From Janthinobacterium sp. 67 (GTDB taxonomy: Bacteria; Pseudomonadota; Gammaproteobacteria; Burkholderiales; Burkholderiaceae_D): a DNA stretch of 64,000 nt. The notes below the pieces were generated by a model, which made no database searches, was not told the DNA's origin, and saw only the letters and a program-made list of their open reading frames with translations. How positions within the stretch are numbered: position 1 is the stretch's first letter; each line of letters starts with the position of its first letter. The DNA is taken from contig NZ_PGES01000001.1 of assembly GCF_002797895.1 (NCBI RefSeq), forward strand, positions 5,084,001 through 5,148,000, read 5' to 3'. The translations under genes were made by a program, and so were the position numbers. This document shows positions 52,709 through 61,509 of this stretch, piece by piece.

Positions 52709-54847
52709 TTAGAACGAGTATTGCGCGCTGACACCCAGCAGCCAGTTACGTCCCGGCGCCGCTTCATAGTAGCGCTTGTTGCTGTCGCCGACGATGACGG
52801 AACCCACGTAGGTTTTGTCGAAAAGATTGTTCAGGCGGGCAAATTCCTTGAAGCGCCAGTTCCCCACGTTTTGCTTGGCGTTGAAGCGCGCATTGAACAC
52901 CGTATAGCCGGGCGCCGGCTTTTCGCTGTTGCTGTCTTCCGCGTAGACCTGCTTGCTGGCCACGCTTTCCAGCGCCGCGCCAAAGCGGTCGAGCGTGTCT
53001 TTCCAGGCCAGTTCCGCGAACAGGTTGGCGCTAGGCACGCCCGGCAAACGGCTGCCTTCGCGCACGGCGCCGAACGCCTGGTCATACACGGCGTGCAGGC
53101 TGGTCAGCGCCACTTTTGTCGTGAAACCATATGGCAGGCTGGATTCGAGCGACACTTCCATACCCTGGCGCAAGGTCTTACCCGCATTGCGGTAGCTGGT
53201 ACGCCCGCCGCTGGAACTGTCGACCACCAGCTCGTCGTTGGTCTTGATCTGGAACACGGCCGCATTGACGTGCGTGTTGTGGTTGATCCTCGCCTTGATG
53301 CCCGCTTCCAGGTTGGTGCTGGTGGCCGGTTTCAGCTGGTAATTGAAGCCGCCGCCCGTGCCCGAGTAAAACAGTTCATTCAGGGTGGGCGCTTCGAAAC
53401 CGCGGGCGGCGCTGGCGTACACATTGACGTCCGGCGTCAGTTTGTACAGCAAGCCCAGCACCGGTGTCGTGTGGCTGAACTCCAGGCTGCCGCTGTCGTT
53501 CCCATTGCCGAGATAGCGGTCGTTGACCAACACTTTCATCTTGCTGTAGCGCACACCTGCGCTGAGCAGCCACGCTCCGCTTTGCCATTCCGTCTGGATA
53601 TACGGATCGAGGCTGGAGACGACATCCTGCTCGTCGCGGCGCAGCTTGCCTTTCACGCCAAAGGTATTGCCGATGTAATTTTCATAGCCGGTGCGGTCAT
53701 CGCTGGAGCGGCCGTAATCGATGCCGATGGTGGTGCTCAGCTTGCCGCCGGCCAGCTGGTTCACGTGCAGCCAGTTGGTGTCGATGCCGTAGAACTCGCG
53801 CTGGAAGTCGACCACGCCGCCCGAATGGCTGGCCGGCGCCTGGAAACCCTTGGTAAATGCCTGGTATTGGATCACGTCGCGGTTGCCGCCGTAGGCCGTC
53901 ACGTGCAGGCGGTCGTCGCCGAACGACTGTTCATAGGTGGCGCCGATTTGCTGGTGGTCGATGCTCTTGCGGGTGTTGTAGCGCTCGGCCAGGGTGCGCT
54001 TCGGGTTTTGCGTATCCGTCGTGTCGATTTCTCCCGCGCGCGGATCGCGGGCAAACGTGGCCCAGGAGGCGCCCAGCGGATCTTGCGTATTGCCCTGGTG
54101 CAGGCTGTTGGCGACGATGGTCAGCTTGCTGTCATTCGTCGGCTTGACGGTGATCTTGCCGAACGCCTGTTCGCGCGCGGCGGCGCTGTGGTCGCGGAAA
54201 CCGTCGGTGCGGAAGCGCGAGCCGTCGAGCACGTAGCCGATACCGCCTGCCTGGCCTTGGGCCGAGAGGTCGACCTTGCTGGTGCCGAAGCTGCCGCCCG
54301 TCACGTTCAGCTCGACGGATGGGGGATTTTGCCCATCCTTGGAAAACAGCTGGATCACGCCGCCCGAGTGGTTGCCATAGATGGCGGAGAACGGTCCGCG
54401 CAGCACTTCGATGCGCTCGGCCGTATCGAGGTTGAAGGTGGCGGCCTGGCCCTGGCCATCCGGCATGCTGGCGGGAATGCCGTCGCTGATCAGCTTGACG
54501 CCGCGCACGCCAAAGGCCGAGCGGGCGCCGAAGCCGCGCGACGAGATTTGCAAGTCTTGCGCGTAGTTCTGGCGGTTTTGCACCACCAGACCCGGCACGG
54601 CGGCCAGCGCTTCCGACGCGTTCACGCGGATCTGGCCATCCTGGATGCGGGCGCTGTCAACGACGTCGATCGAGGCCGGCACTTCCTGGCTGGGATGGGC
54701 AATGCGGCTGCCGCTGACGACCACCGTATCCATCAGTTGCCCGTTGGCCGGGGCAGCTGCCTCGGCGGCAAAGACGTGGGGGGCGAGGGTAGCGCTGCCG
54801 GCGACAAACAAGCTGGCGATGGTGTTCAGGCGGAAACGGTGCTGCAT
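52709..54847 (-). CDS. TonB-dependent receptor, PqqU/YncD-like (probable PQQ receptor)
   Basis: ATG 54847 with GGAG upstream gives 712 residues and a signal peptide (cleavage near HVFAAEA). Plug and barrel domains contain long stretches I recognise from E. coli YncD: GLVVQNRQNYAQDLQ, DGIPASMPDGQGQ, LRGPFSAIYGNHSGG, VVDSSSGGRTSYRNAGKT and DKTYVGSVIV. YncD was identified as the PQQ receptor PqqU. The position beside a PQQ enzyme supports that role. It could instead carry a metal chelate. It is on the opposite strand to its neighbours. Confidence 0.82.
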   Translation of the reverse strand: MQHRFRLNTIASLFVAGSATLAPHVFAAEAAAPANGQLMDTVVVSGSRIAHPSQEVPASIDVVDSARIQDGQIRVNASEALAAVPGLVVQNRQNYAQDLQISSRGFGARSAFGVRGVKLISDGIPASMPDGQGQAATFNLDTAERIEVLRGPFSAIYGNHSGGVIQLFSKDGQNPPSVELNVTGGSFGTSKVDLSAQGQAGGIGYVLDGSRFRTDGFRDHSAAAREQAFGKITVKPTNDSKLTIVANSLHQGNTQDPLGASWATFARDPRAGEIDTTDTQNPKRTLAERYNTRKSIDHQQIGATYEQSFGDDRLHVTAYGGNRDVIQYQAFTKGFQAPASHSGGVVDFQREFYGIDTNWLHVNQLAGGKLSTTIGIDYGRSSDDRTGYENYIGNTFGVKGKLRRDEQDVVSSLDPYIQTEWQSGAWLLSAGVRYSKMKVLVNDRYLGNGNDSGSLEFSHTTPVLGLLYKLTPDVNVYASAARGFEAPTLNELFYSGTGGGFNYQLKPATSTNLEAGIKARINHNTHVNAAVFQIKTNDELVVDSSSGGRTSYRNAGKTLRQGMEVSLESSLPYGFTTKVALTSLHAVYDQAFGAVREGSRLPGVPSANLFAELAWKDTLDRFGAALESVASKQVYAEDSNSEKPAPGYTVFNARFNAKQNVGNWRFKEFARLNNLFDKTYVGSVIVGDSNKRYYEAAPGRNWLLGVSAQYSF

Positions 54848-54954
54848 GCGGATTCTCCAATGTGAATAAAAGCCTGCTTTGGTCGCGTGCGCGGCGCAGG
54901 TCTGCATCGTTGTATCAAGCAATATGCCTGCCATGTCTCCATTGGTGGGCTGAA

Positions 54955-54960
54955 ATTATA
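54955..54960 (-). promoter_or_regulatory. Candidate -10 element of the TonB receptor gene
   Basis: TATAAT on the minus strand, about 108 bases before the receptor ATG. Its -35 would overlap the sigma-54 promoter at 54971-54986 and is not a good match. Confidence 0.35.
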
Positions 54961-54970
54961 CGCGTGTCAG

Positions 54971-54986
54971 TGGCACGGCGTTTGCA
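54971..54986 (+). promoter_or_regulatory. Sigma-54 promoter of the beta-propeller gene
   Basis: TGGCACGGCGTTTGCA has GG at 54972-54973 and GC at 54984-54985, spacer 10, an essentially consensus RpoN site. It lies 66 bases before the ATG. Confidence 0.88.
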
Positions 54987-55051
54987 TACAGCAATGTTCA
55001 GATGCGCCGATGCCGCGCGCTTTTCCTGTGTTTTGCCATCGAAAGGTGATT

Positions 55052-56008
55052 ATGCCCAACTTCTTCTCGCGCTTGCGCCAGGTGTGCTGGCTGCTGCCTG
55101 CGCTCGCCAGCAGCGCCCTCCAGGCTGCTCCATTTGCCTATGTTCCCAATGAAAAATCGGGCACCTTGAGCGTGATCGACACGGCGACCGACCAGGTCGT
55201 GCGCCAGATTGCAGCCGGCAAGCGTCCGCGCGGCATCGCCGCCGACCCCACCGGGCGGCAATTGTTTGTCACGGACGCCGCCAGCAGCGCCTTGCTGCTG
55301 ATCGATAACGCTGGCGGCACGCCCCTGCGCAGGGTGGCGCTGGGCAAGTCGCCCGAAGGCGTCAGCGCCTCGCAAGATGGTAGTCACGTGGCCGTGGCCG
55401 TCGAGGAAAACAATAGCGTGGCCTTGCTCGATGGCCAGACGGGCAGCTTGCTCGCCGATATCAAGGTACAGGGACGCAACCCGGAACATGCCGTCTTCAG
55501 CCCCGATGGGCGCTGGCTGCTGGTCAGCGCGGAAGAGGCCGAACAAGTCGATGTCATCGACGTGGCGCAGCGCCGCCAGGTGGCGTCCGTCGCCGTTGGG
55601 CTGCGTCCGCGCGGCATCGGCTTCAGTCCGGACTCGGGCCGCGCCTACGTGGCGTGCGAACTGGTCAATGCCGTCTACGTGATCGACATGGCCGCGCGCA
55701 AGGCGATTGCCACCATTCCCGCTGGAAAAAATGCCAATGGCATCGTGGTCCATCCCGGCGGCAAGCAAGTGTATGTCTCGAATGGCACGGACGGCACGGT
55801 AATGGTGATCGATACGGCCAGCAACAAGGTGACGGCCACCATTCCCGTCGGAAAGCGCCCGTGGAATATGGCCATCACGCCAGACGGCGCCAAGCTGTAC
55901 GTGGCCAATGGCCGCTCGAACAGCGTGTCCGTCATCAACACGGCCAGCGCGCGCAAGGTAGCCGATATTGCAGTGGGTGAGTTGCCATGGGGCGTGGTGA
56001 TTCGCTAG
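55052..56008 (+). CDS. PQQ-catabolism-associated YVTN beta-propeller protein
   Basis: ATG 55052 with AAAGGTG upstream gives 318 residues: a signal peptide (ending LQAAPF near 26), then about seven repeats of YV-type blades (VIDTATDQVV, VIDMAARKAI, VIDTASNKVT, VINTASARKV). The family is found with PQQ-dependent alcohol oxidation clusters. Its biochemical role is not known; binding or maturation of the dehydrogenase is possible. A longer frame from 54887 would run through the promoter and is rejected. Confidence 0.82.
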   Translation: MPNFFSRLRQVCWLLPALASSALQAAPFAYVPNEKSGTLSVIDTATDQVVRQIAAGKRPRGIAADPTGRQLFVTDAASSALLLIDNAGGTPLRRVALGKSPEGVSASQDGSHVAVAVEENNSVALLDGQTGSLLADIKVQGRNPEHAVFSPDGRWLLVSAEEAEQVDVIDVAQRRQVASVAVGLRPRGIGFSPDSGRAYVACELVNAVYVIDMAARKAIATIPAGKNANGIVVHPGGKQVYVSNGTDGTVMVIDTASNKVTATIPVGKRPWNMAITPDGAKLYVANGRSNSVSVINTASARKVADIAVGELPWGVVIR

Positions 56009-56023
56009 TGGCACAGGACCAGG

Positions 56024-56049
56024 TGTTCCAGTCTGGTACACCTGTTCCA
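56024..56049 (+). promoter_or_regulatory. Candidate enhancer-binding site upstream of aldehyde dehydrogenase
   Basis: TGTTCCA-GTC-TGGTACA (56024-56040) is a near-perfect dyad, followed by a further TGTTCCA half-site (56043-56049). It lies about 118 bases before the -24 element, a normal distance for a sigma-54 activator. Confidence 0.6.
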
Positions 56050-56156
56050 TTGTGCAGCGGCTCAAGCCCGGACATGCGCTGAAAAGCACACCGGTATTGA
56101 CGCCACGCCCTTGTAACAAGGGGAAAAGCGGCTAAGTTTGTAGTGGGATGGCGAGC

Positions 56157-56172
56157 TGGCACGGCATTTGCG
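56157..56172 (+). promoter_or_regulatory. Sigma-54 promoter of the aldehyde dehydrogenase gene
   Basis: TGGCACGGCATTTGCG has GG at 56158-56159 and GC at 56170-56171 with spacer 10. It lies 88 bases before the ATG and probably drives the aldehyde dehydrogenase, DUF779 and PQQ dehydrogenase genes. Confidence 0.87.
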
Positions 56173-56260
56173 GAAGACTCCGTGTACTCACCCCATCTGT
56201 ACCAGGACGTTTGATTTTAATTACAGTAATTCCATTCTAATTAACCCGATAGAGGACGAC

Positions 56261-57781
56261 ATGAATCTCGCAGACATCAGCAAACTGGGCGTAGCCAATC
56301 CTTTCAAACAACGCTATGACAATTACATTGGCGGCAAATTCGTTGCCCCAGTAAAAGGTGAATACTTTCCTAACATCACGCCGATCACGGGCTTGCCGTT
56401 TTGCGAAATCGCCCGCTCCACGGTGGAAGACGTCGAGCTGGCCTTGGACGCCGCCCATGCCGCCAAGGATGCCTGGGGCAAGACTTCGCCTGCCGAGCGC
56501 GCCAATATCCTGAACCGCATTGCCGACCGCATCGAACAGAACCTGAGCCTGATCGCCACGGCGGAAACCATCGACAACGGCAAGCCCATCCGCGAAACGA
56601 TGAATGCCGACATTCCGCTGGCTATCGACCATTTCCGTTACTTCGCCGGCTGCATCCGCGCGCAGGAAGGTTCCGTCGCGCAAATCGACGCGGAAACCTA
56701 TGCCTACCACTACCATGAGCCGCTCGGTGTCGTGGGCCAGATCATTCCGTGGAACTTCCCGATTCTGATGGCCGTGTGGAAACTGGCGCCAGCCTTGGCC
56801 GCCGGCAATTGCGTCGTCCTGAAACCGGCCGAGCAGACACCGGCTTCCATCATGGTGTTGATCGAGCTGATCGGCGACTTGCTGCCGCCGGGCGTGCTGA
56901 ACATCATCAACGGTTTCGGCCTGGAAGCGGGCAAGCCGCTGGCCTCGAGCAAGCGCATCGCCAAGATCGCCTTCACGGGCGAAACGGGCACGGGCCGTCT
57001 GATCATGGGTTATGCCGCGCAAAACCTGATTCCCGTCACCCTGGAGCTGGGCGGCAAGTCGCCGAACATCTTCTTTGAAGATGTGATGGATGCGGATGAC
57101 GAGTATTTCGACAAGTGCCTGGAAGGTTTTGCCATGTTTGCGCTGAATCAGGGCGAAGTGTGCACCTGCCCATCGCGCGTGCTGATCCAGGAATCGATCT
57201 ACGAGAAATTCATCGAACGTGCGCTGAAGCGCGTGGCTGCCATCAAGCAGGGCAACCCGCTCGACTCGTCCACCATGATCGGTGCGCAGGCATCGCAGGA
57301 GCAGCTGGAGAAAATCCTGTCCTACCTCGACATCGGCCGCCAGGAAGGCGCCGAAGTGCTGGCCGGCGGCGAGCGCAACACGCAGGCGGGTGACCTGGAA
57401 GGCGGCTACTACGTGCGTCCGACCGTGTTCAAGGGCAACAACAAGATGCGCATCTTCCAGGAAGAGATTTTCGGGCCCGTCGTGTCCGTGACCACTTTCA
57501 AGGATGAGGCCGACGCGCTGGCGATTGCCAACGATACCTTGTACGGCCTGGGTGCCGGCTTGTGGACGCGCGACGGCTCGCGCGCCTTCCGCATGGGACG
57601 CGCCATCCAGGCGGGCCGCGTGTGGACCAATTGCTACCACCTGTATCCGGCCCACGCCGCGTTCGGCGGCTATAAGCAATCGGGTATCGGCCGCGAAAAC
57701 CACAAGATGATGCTCGACCATTACCAGCAAACGAAGAACTTGCTGGTGAGCTATAGCCCGAAAGCGCTGGGCTTCTTCTAA
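56261..57781 (+). CDS. exaC: NAD-dependent aldehyde dehydrogenase (ExaC/AldB type)
   Basis: The enzyme oxidises acetaldehyde or similar aldehydes made by the alcohol dehydrogenase. ATG 56261 (AGAGGA upstream) gives 506 residues. Catalytic Cys is C301 ([11 protein letters not shown]), general base E262 (LELGGKSPN), and PWNFP and TGETGTGR bind NAD. The downstream DUF779 gene commonly partners this aldehyde dehydrogenase subtype. A frame from 56168 would begin inside the promoter region and is not used. Confidence 0.93.
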   Translation: MNLADISKLGVANPFKQRYDNYIGGKFVAPVKGEYFPNITPITGLPFCEIARSTVEDVELALDAAHAAKDAWGKTSPAERANILNRIADRIEQNLSLIATAETIDNGKPIRETMNADIPLAIDHFRYFAGCIRAQEGSVAQIDAETYAYHYHEPLGVVGQIIPWNFPILMAVWKLAPALAAGNCVVLKPAEQTPASIMVLIELIGDLLPPGVLNIINGFGLEAGKPLASSKRIAKIAFTGETGTGRLIMGYAAQNLIPVTLELGGKSPNIFFEDVMDADDEYFDKCLEGFAMFALNQGEVCTCPSRVLIQESIYEKFIERALKRVAAIKQGNPLDSSTMIGAQASQEQLEKILSYLDIGRQEGAEVLAGGERNTQAGDLEGGYYVRPTVFKGNNKMRIFQEEIFGPVVSVTTFKDEADALAIANDTLYGLGAGLWTRDGSRAFRMGRAIQAGRVWTNCYHLYPAHAAFGGYKQSGIGRENHKMMLDHYQQTKNLLVSYSPKALGFF

Positions 57782-57835
57782 ACCGGTACACGCGCCGCGC
57801 CTGTTGTCCGGGCGCGGCGCACAGAAAGGGATGCC

Positions 57836-58225
57836 ATGAGTGCAGCAATTGCCCGGGTGGTCGCCACCGATGCGGCGCTGGAATTGATGGACAAGTTGCG
57901 CCAGCGTCATGGTCCGCTGATGTTTTTCCAGTCGGGCGGTTGCTGTGACGGCAGTACGCCCATGTGTTATGCGCTGGGCGAGTTCGATGTCAGCGACACC
58001 GACATCTATCTCGGCAATTTGAATGGCACACCGTTCTACATGGGACTCGAGCAATTCGAGTACTGGGAGCATACCCAGTTGATTATCGATGTGGTCGATG
58101 GCAATGGCGGCATGTTTTCACTCGACAACGGCACGGGCAAGCGCTTCTTGACGCGCTCGCGCCTGTTCACCGATGAAGAGTGCGCCTTGCTGCATGCCCA
58201 GCCGCATGAGCACCGCAAGACTTGA
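57836..58225 (+). CDS. DUF779 protein associated with aldehyde dehydrogenase
   Basis: The 129-residue protein has a conserved Cys cluster (GGCCDGSTPMC, about 35-45) and no signal peptide. DUF779 genes sit beside acetaldehyde dehydrogenases of this type in many bacteria. Function is not settled; metal or redox sensing is possible from the cysteines. It lies 54 bases after exaC. Confidence 0.85.
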   Translation: MSAAIARVVATDAALELMDKLRQRHGPLMFFQSGGCCDGSTPMCYALGEFDVSDTDIYLGNLNGTPFYMGLEQFEYWEHTQLIIDVVDGNGGMFSLDNGTGKRFLTRSRLFTDEECALLHAQPHEHRKT

Positions 58226-58261
58226 TACACACACATACTAATAAAACAGAGGGAGATGATT

Positions 58262-60013
58262 GTGCAGAAAAAAATCATGGGGATACTCGTCGGTTTGGGT
58301 TTGGCATCGCTGGCCCAGGCGGCCGATGTGGGCAATGTCACCACCGCCATGCTCGACAGCACGGCAAAGAATCCGTCCAGCGTCCTGTCGTTCGGCATGG
58401 GCACGCAGGGCCAGCGTTATTCGCCGCTGACGCAGATCAATGACAAGACCGTGGCCAAGCTAGTGCCGGCCTGGTCGTTCTCGTTCGGTGGTGAAAAACA
58501 GCGGGGCCAGGAATCGCAGCCGCTGATTCACAACGGCAAGATGTTCGTCACGGCATCGTATTCGCGCATCTTCGCCGTCGACTTGAAAACGGGCGCCAAG
58601 CTGTGGAAATATGAGCATCGCTTGCCAGACGGCATCATGCCCTGCTGCGACGTCGTCAACCGTGGTGCGGCCCTGTACGGCAACCTGGTGATCTTCGGCA
58701 CGCTCGACGCCTACCTGGTGGCGCTGGACCAGAATACGGGCAAGATCGTCTGGAAGGAAAAAGTCGACGACTATGCGGCTGGCTACTCGATGACGGCCGC
58801 ACCGCTGATCGCCGAAGGCTTGCTGCTGACGGGCGTGTCGGGCGGTGAATTCGGCATCGTCGGTCGGGTCGAAGCGCGCAACCCGATGACGGGCGACCTC
58901 GTGTGGAGCCGTCCGACGGTAGAGGGTCACATGGGCCACCGCTACGACAAGGATGGCAAGGCCATCGACAACGGCATTTCGGGAACGGTAAACAAGACTT
59001 GGCCGGGCGACCTGTGGAAAACGGGCGGCGCCTCGACGTGGATGGGCGGCACCTACGATCCGCAAACCAAGCTCGCGTATTTTGGCACGGGCAACCCGGC
59101 GCCGTGGAACAGCCATTTGCGTCCCGGCGACAATCTGTACTCGTCGTCCACCGTGGCGCTGGACGTGAAAACGGGGCAAATCAAGTGGGCGTATCAAAAC
59201 ACGCCGAACGATGCCTGGGATTTCGACGGCGCCAACGAATTCGTCACCTTCGACATGGATGGCAAGCGCTACGGCGGCAAGGCCGACCGCAACGGTTTCT
59301 TTTATGTGATCGACGCCAACACGGGCAAGCTGCAGAACGCCTTTCCATTTGTGAAGAAAATCACCTGGGCCAGCAGCATCGACCTGAAGACGGGCCGGCC
59401 GAACTACATCGCTGCCGGCCGCCCTGGCGATCCGACCAAGGGCGAGGAGGGCAAGAAGGGGAGTACCGTGTTTGCCGCGCCCGCTTTCCTCGGCGCCAAA
59501 AACCAGATGCCGATGGCGTACTCGCCGCAAACCAAGCTGTTCTATGTGCCGGCGAACGAATGGGGCATGGATATCTGGAACGAGCCGATCAGCTACAAGA
59601 AGGGCGGTGCGTTCCTCGGCGCAGGTTTCACCATCAAGCCCTTGTTTGACGACTACATCGGCGCCATGCGCGCCGTCGATCCGAAGACGGGCAAGATCGT
59701 GTGGGAAATCAAGAACAACGCGCCGCTGTGGGGTGGCGTGATGAGTACGGCCGGCAATCTGGTGTTCTACGGCACGCCGGAAGGTTTCCTGAAAGCCGTC
59801 GACGCGAAGACGGGCAAGGAGCTGTGGAAATTCCAGACGGGCTCCGGCGTCGTGGCGCCGCCCGTCACCTGGCAGGATGGCGATACGCAATATGTGGCCG
59901 TCGTATCCGGCTGGGGTGGCGCGGTGCCGCTGTGGGGCGGCGAAGTGGCGAAGAAGGTCAACTTCCTGGAACAGGGCGGTTCCGTGTGGGTCTTCAAGCT
60001 GGCATCGAAGTAA
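58262..60013 (+). CDS. PQQ-dependent alcohol dehydrogenase with lanthanide-type active site (PedH-like)
   Basis: This periplasmic quinoprotein oxidises ethanol or related alcohols and passes electrons to cytochrome c. GTG 58262 is preferred because GGGAGA lies at a good distance; ATG 58256 sits too close to it. The product is 583 residues with signal peptide ending AQAA. An eight-bladed propeller has the vicinal Cys pair (MPCCD, C128-C129), GGEFG with Glu196, N278 and the catalytic segment [13 protein letters not shown] with D320 and D322. Asp at the second position, in place of the Ser/Ala of calcium enzymes, is the lanthanide signature. C-terminal [13 protein letters not shown] is typical. 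Confidence 0.93.
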   Translation: MQKKIMGILVGLGLASLAQAADVGNVTTAMLDSTAKNPSSVLSFGMGTQGQRYSPLTQINDKTVAKLVPAWSFSFGGEKQRGQESQPLIHNGKMFVTASYSRIFAVDLKTGAKLWKYEHRLPDGIMPCCDVVNRGAALYGNLVIFGTLDAYLVALDQNTGKIVWKEKVDDYAAGYSMTAAPLIAEGLLLTGVSGGEFGIVGRVEARNPMTGDLVWSRPTVEGHMGHRYDKDGKAIDNGISGTVNKTWPGDLWKTGGASTWMGGTYDPQTKLAYFGTGNPAPWNSHLRPGDNLYSSSTVALDVKTGQIKWAYQNTPNDAWDFDGANEFVTFDMDGKRYGGKADRNGFFYVIDANTGKLQNAFPFVKKITWASSIDLKTGRPNYIAAGRPGDPTKGEEGKKGSTVFAAPAFLGAKNQMPMAYSPQTKLFYVPANEWGMDIWNEPISYKKGGAFLGAGFTIKPLFDDYIGAMRAVDPKTGKIVWEIKNNAPLWGGVMSTAGNLVFYGTPEGFLKAVDAKTGKELWKFQTGSGVVAPPVTWQDGDTQYVAVVSGWGGAVPLWGGEVAKKVNFLEQGGSVWVFKLASK

Positions 60014-60076
60014 CGGGGTGAAGCGCCCGGGCCACACGGATGGGTGTCTCCCTGTCCGCCGGGTGCTTTCTTTTTG

Positions 60077-60102
60077 CTGACGGCCCAGGCCGTCAGTTTT
60101 TT
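60077..60102 (+). terminator. Terminator after the PQQ dehydrogenase
   Basis: CTGACGGCC (60077-60085), CA, GGCCGTCAG (60088-60096), then T6. Confidence 0.9.
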
Positions 60103-60221
60103 GTTTACCTCGATGGCCGATACGCATACTTGCGGTCAAAAAATGAACACTATCAGTGGCGATTGATCCGCCGCTGCACACGTTGAATATGCTTTTTTCC
60201 TTTCTCCCTCTGAGGCTTGCT

Positions 60222-60237
60222 GGGCACGCTTATTGCC
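60222..60237 (+). promoter_or_regulatory. Sigma-54 promoter of the porin gene
   Basis: GGGCACGCTTATTGCC has GG at 60223-60224 and GC at 60235-60236 with spacer 10. The first base differs from consensus. It lies 64 bases before the porin ATG. Confidence 0.78.
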
Positions 60238-60300
60238 AAAGCTTGAGGTACATCAATCACTGGTGTGCACACTAAAAACAGAGAAGAAAGAGGAGAAGAA

Positions 60301-61461
60301 ATGAACACATGGATCAAGCTGGGGAGCCTCGGTGTCATGACTATCGCAGCGGTGGGACAGGCGCAAGCCGTCGATATCAAGGCTGGCGACTGGACCGTGT
60401 CGGTGGGCGGCATCGTCAACGCCTACTACACGCAGGTGTCGTGTTCGGGCGATGCGGTGGGCGGGCTGGCGCTGGGCGGCCAGGCGCTCGGCTGCGGCGG
60501 AGAGAAGGACCGCACCACCATCGGCAATGGCTTGTTGCCCAACGGCTTGATCACCTCGGCAAGCTCGCGCCTGGGCGAGTACGACGTGAAAGCCTTGATC
60601 GGCATCTACAACTCGACGGCCACGGACAGCGCCATCAGCCAGAACAGCGTCGTCGACGTGCGCCAGGCTTTCTTTACGTTTGGCAATGAGAACATGGGCA
60701 CCTTCAAGCTGGGGCGCGACTACGGCATCTTCGGCGCGAATGCGATCCTGTCCGACATGACCTTGCTGGGCTCGGGCGCGCCCGTGCAGGCCACGCAGCG
60801 GGGACGGGTGACCCTGGGCCATATCGGTGCCGGCTATACCTATCTGGGCAACTATGGACAGATCATGTACACCTCGCCAAAGTCGGGCGGCGTTGGCGTC
60901 GACGTGGCACTGGTCAGCCCCGTCTCCGATACGCCTATCGTGGCAGGCTCGACCTATTCTTCGAAGTCGAGTCCGCAAGTGCAGGCGCAGCTCACGTATG
61001 CGCAGGAAGGCTTGAAGGCGTGGCTGGGCGTGAAGTCGCAAAAATTCACGTCGAAGACGCCAGGTGTCGATGACCTGACCATGCGCGGCGTGGAAGTGGG
61101 CGGTTCGTACCAGATGGGTTCGGCTGGCGTGCTGGTCAACTTCCAGGGCGGCAAGGGCCTGGGCATCTTGTCCGATGCGGACCAGGGCGATACCAAGTCG
61201 AAAAACTGGCTGCTGCAAGGCACGTATAAAACGACGGACAAGCTGAAGCTGGGCTTGTCCTACGGCATCAGCAAGAACGACGACAACACGGCCGGCACGG
61301 GCGGCTTGAAGTCGAACGCCAACCTGACCCTGGGCGCGTATTACTCGCTCAACAGCGCGATCACCCTGGTAGGCGAGCTGGGCCAGACGCGCTCGAAAGG
61401 CTTTGCCGGCGGCGAGGCGAAGATGAATGGCGTGTCCCTGGGCGGCATTATTTTCTTCTAA
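60301..61461 (+). CDS. Gram-negative porin
   Basis: ATG 60301 follows GAGGAG and gives 386 residues with a signal peptide (ending AQAVD, about 23). The beta-barrel alternates Gly-rich strands and ends in Phe (GGIIFF). The Gram-negative porin pattern includes FFTFGNENMGTFKLGRDYG. It would let alcohol substrates or PQQ/metal chelates cross the outer membrane. It probably shares a transcript with the downstream NosR-like gene (48 bases away). Confidence 0.86.
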   Translation: MNTWIKLGSLGVMTIAAVGQAQAVDIKAGDWTVSVGGIVNAYYTQVSCSGDAVGGLALGGQALGCGGEKDRTTIGNGLLPNGLITSASSRLGEYDVKALIGIYNSTATDSAISQNSVVDVRQAFFTFGNENMGTFKLGRDYGIFGANAILSDMTLLGSGAPVQATQRGRVTLGHIGAGYTYLGNYGQIMYTSPKSGGVGVDVALVSPVSDTPIVAGSTYSSKSSPQVQAQLTYAQEGLKAWLGVKSQKFTSKTPGVDDLTMRGVEVGGSYQMGSAGVLVNFQGGKGLGILSDADQGDTKSKNWLLQGTYKTTDKLKLGLSYGISKNDDNTAGTGGLKSNANLTLGAYYSLNSAITLVGELGQTRSKGFAGGEAKMNGVSLGGIIFF

Positions 61462-61509
61462 CTCAACAACGCGGCGCCTTGGAACAGGGCGCCGCACGGA
61501 GCACCATGC

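Noticed and set aside
52661..54865. Long plus-strand frame opposite the PqqU-like receptor
   Set aside because: Same composition artefact; the minus-strand receptor has a signal peptide, plug and barrel motifs.
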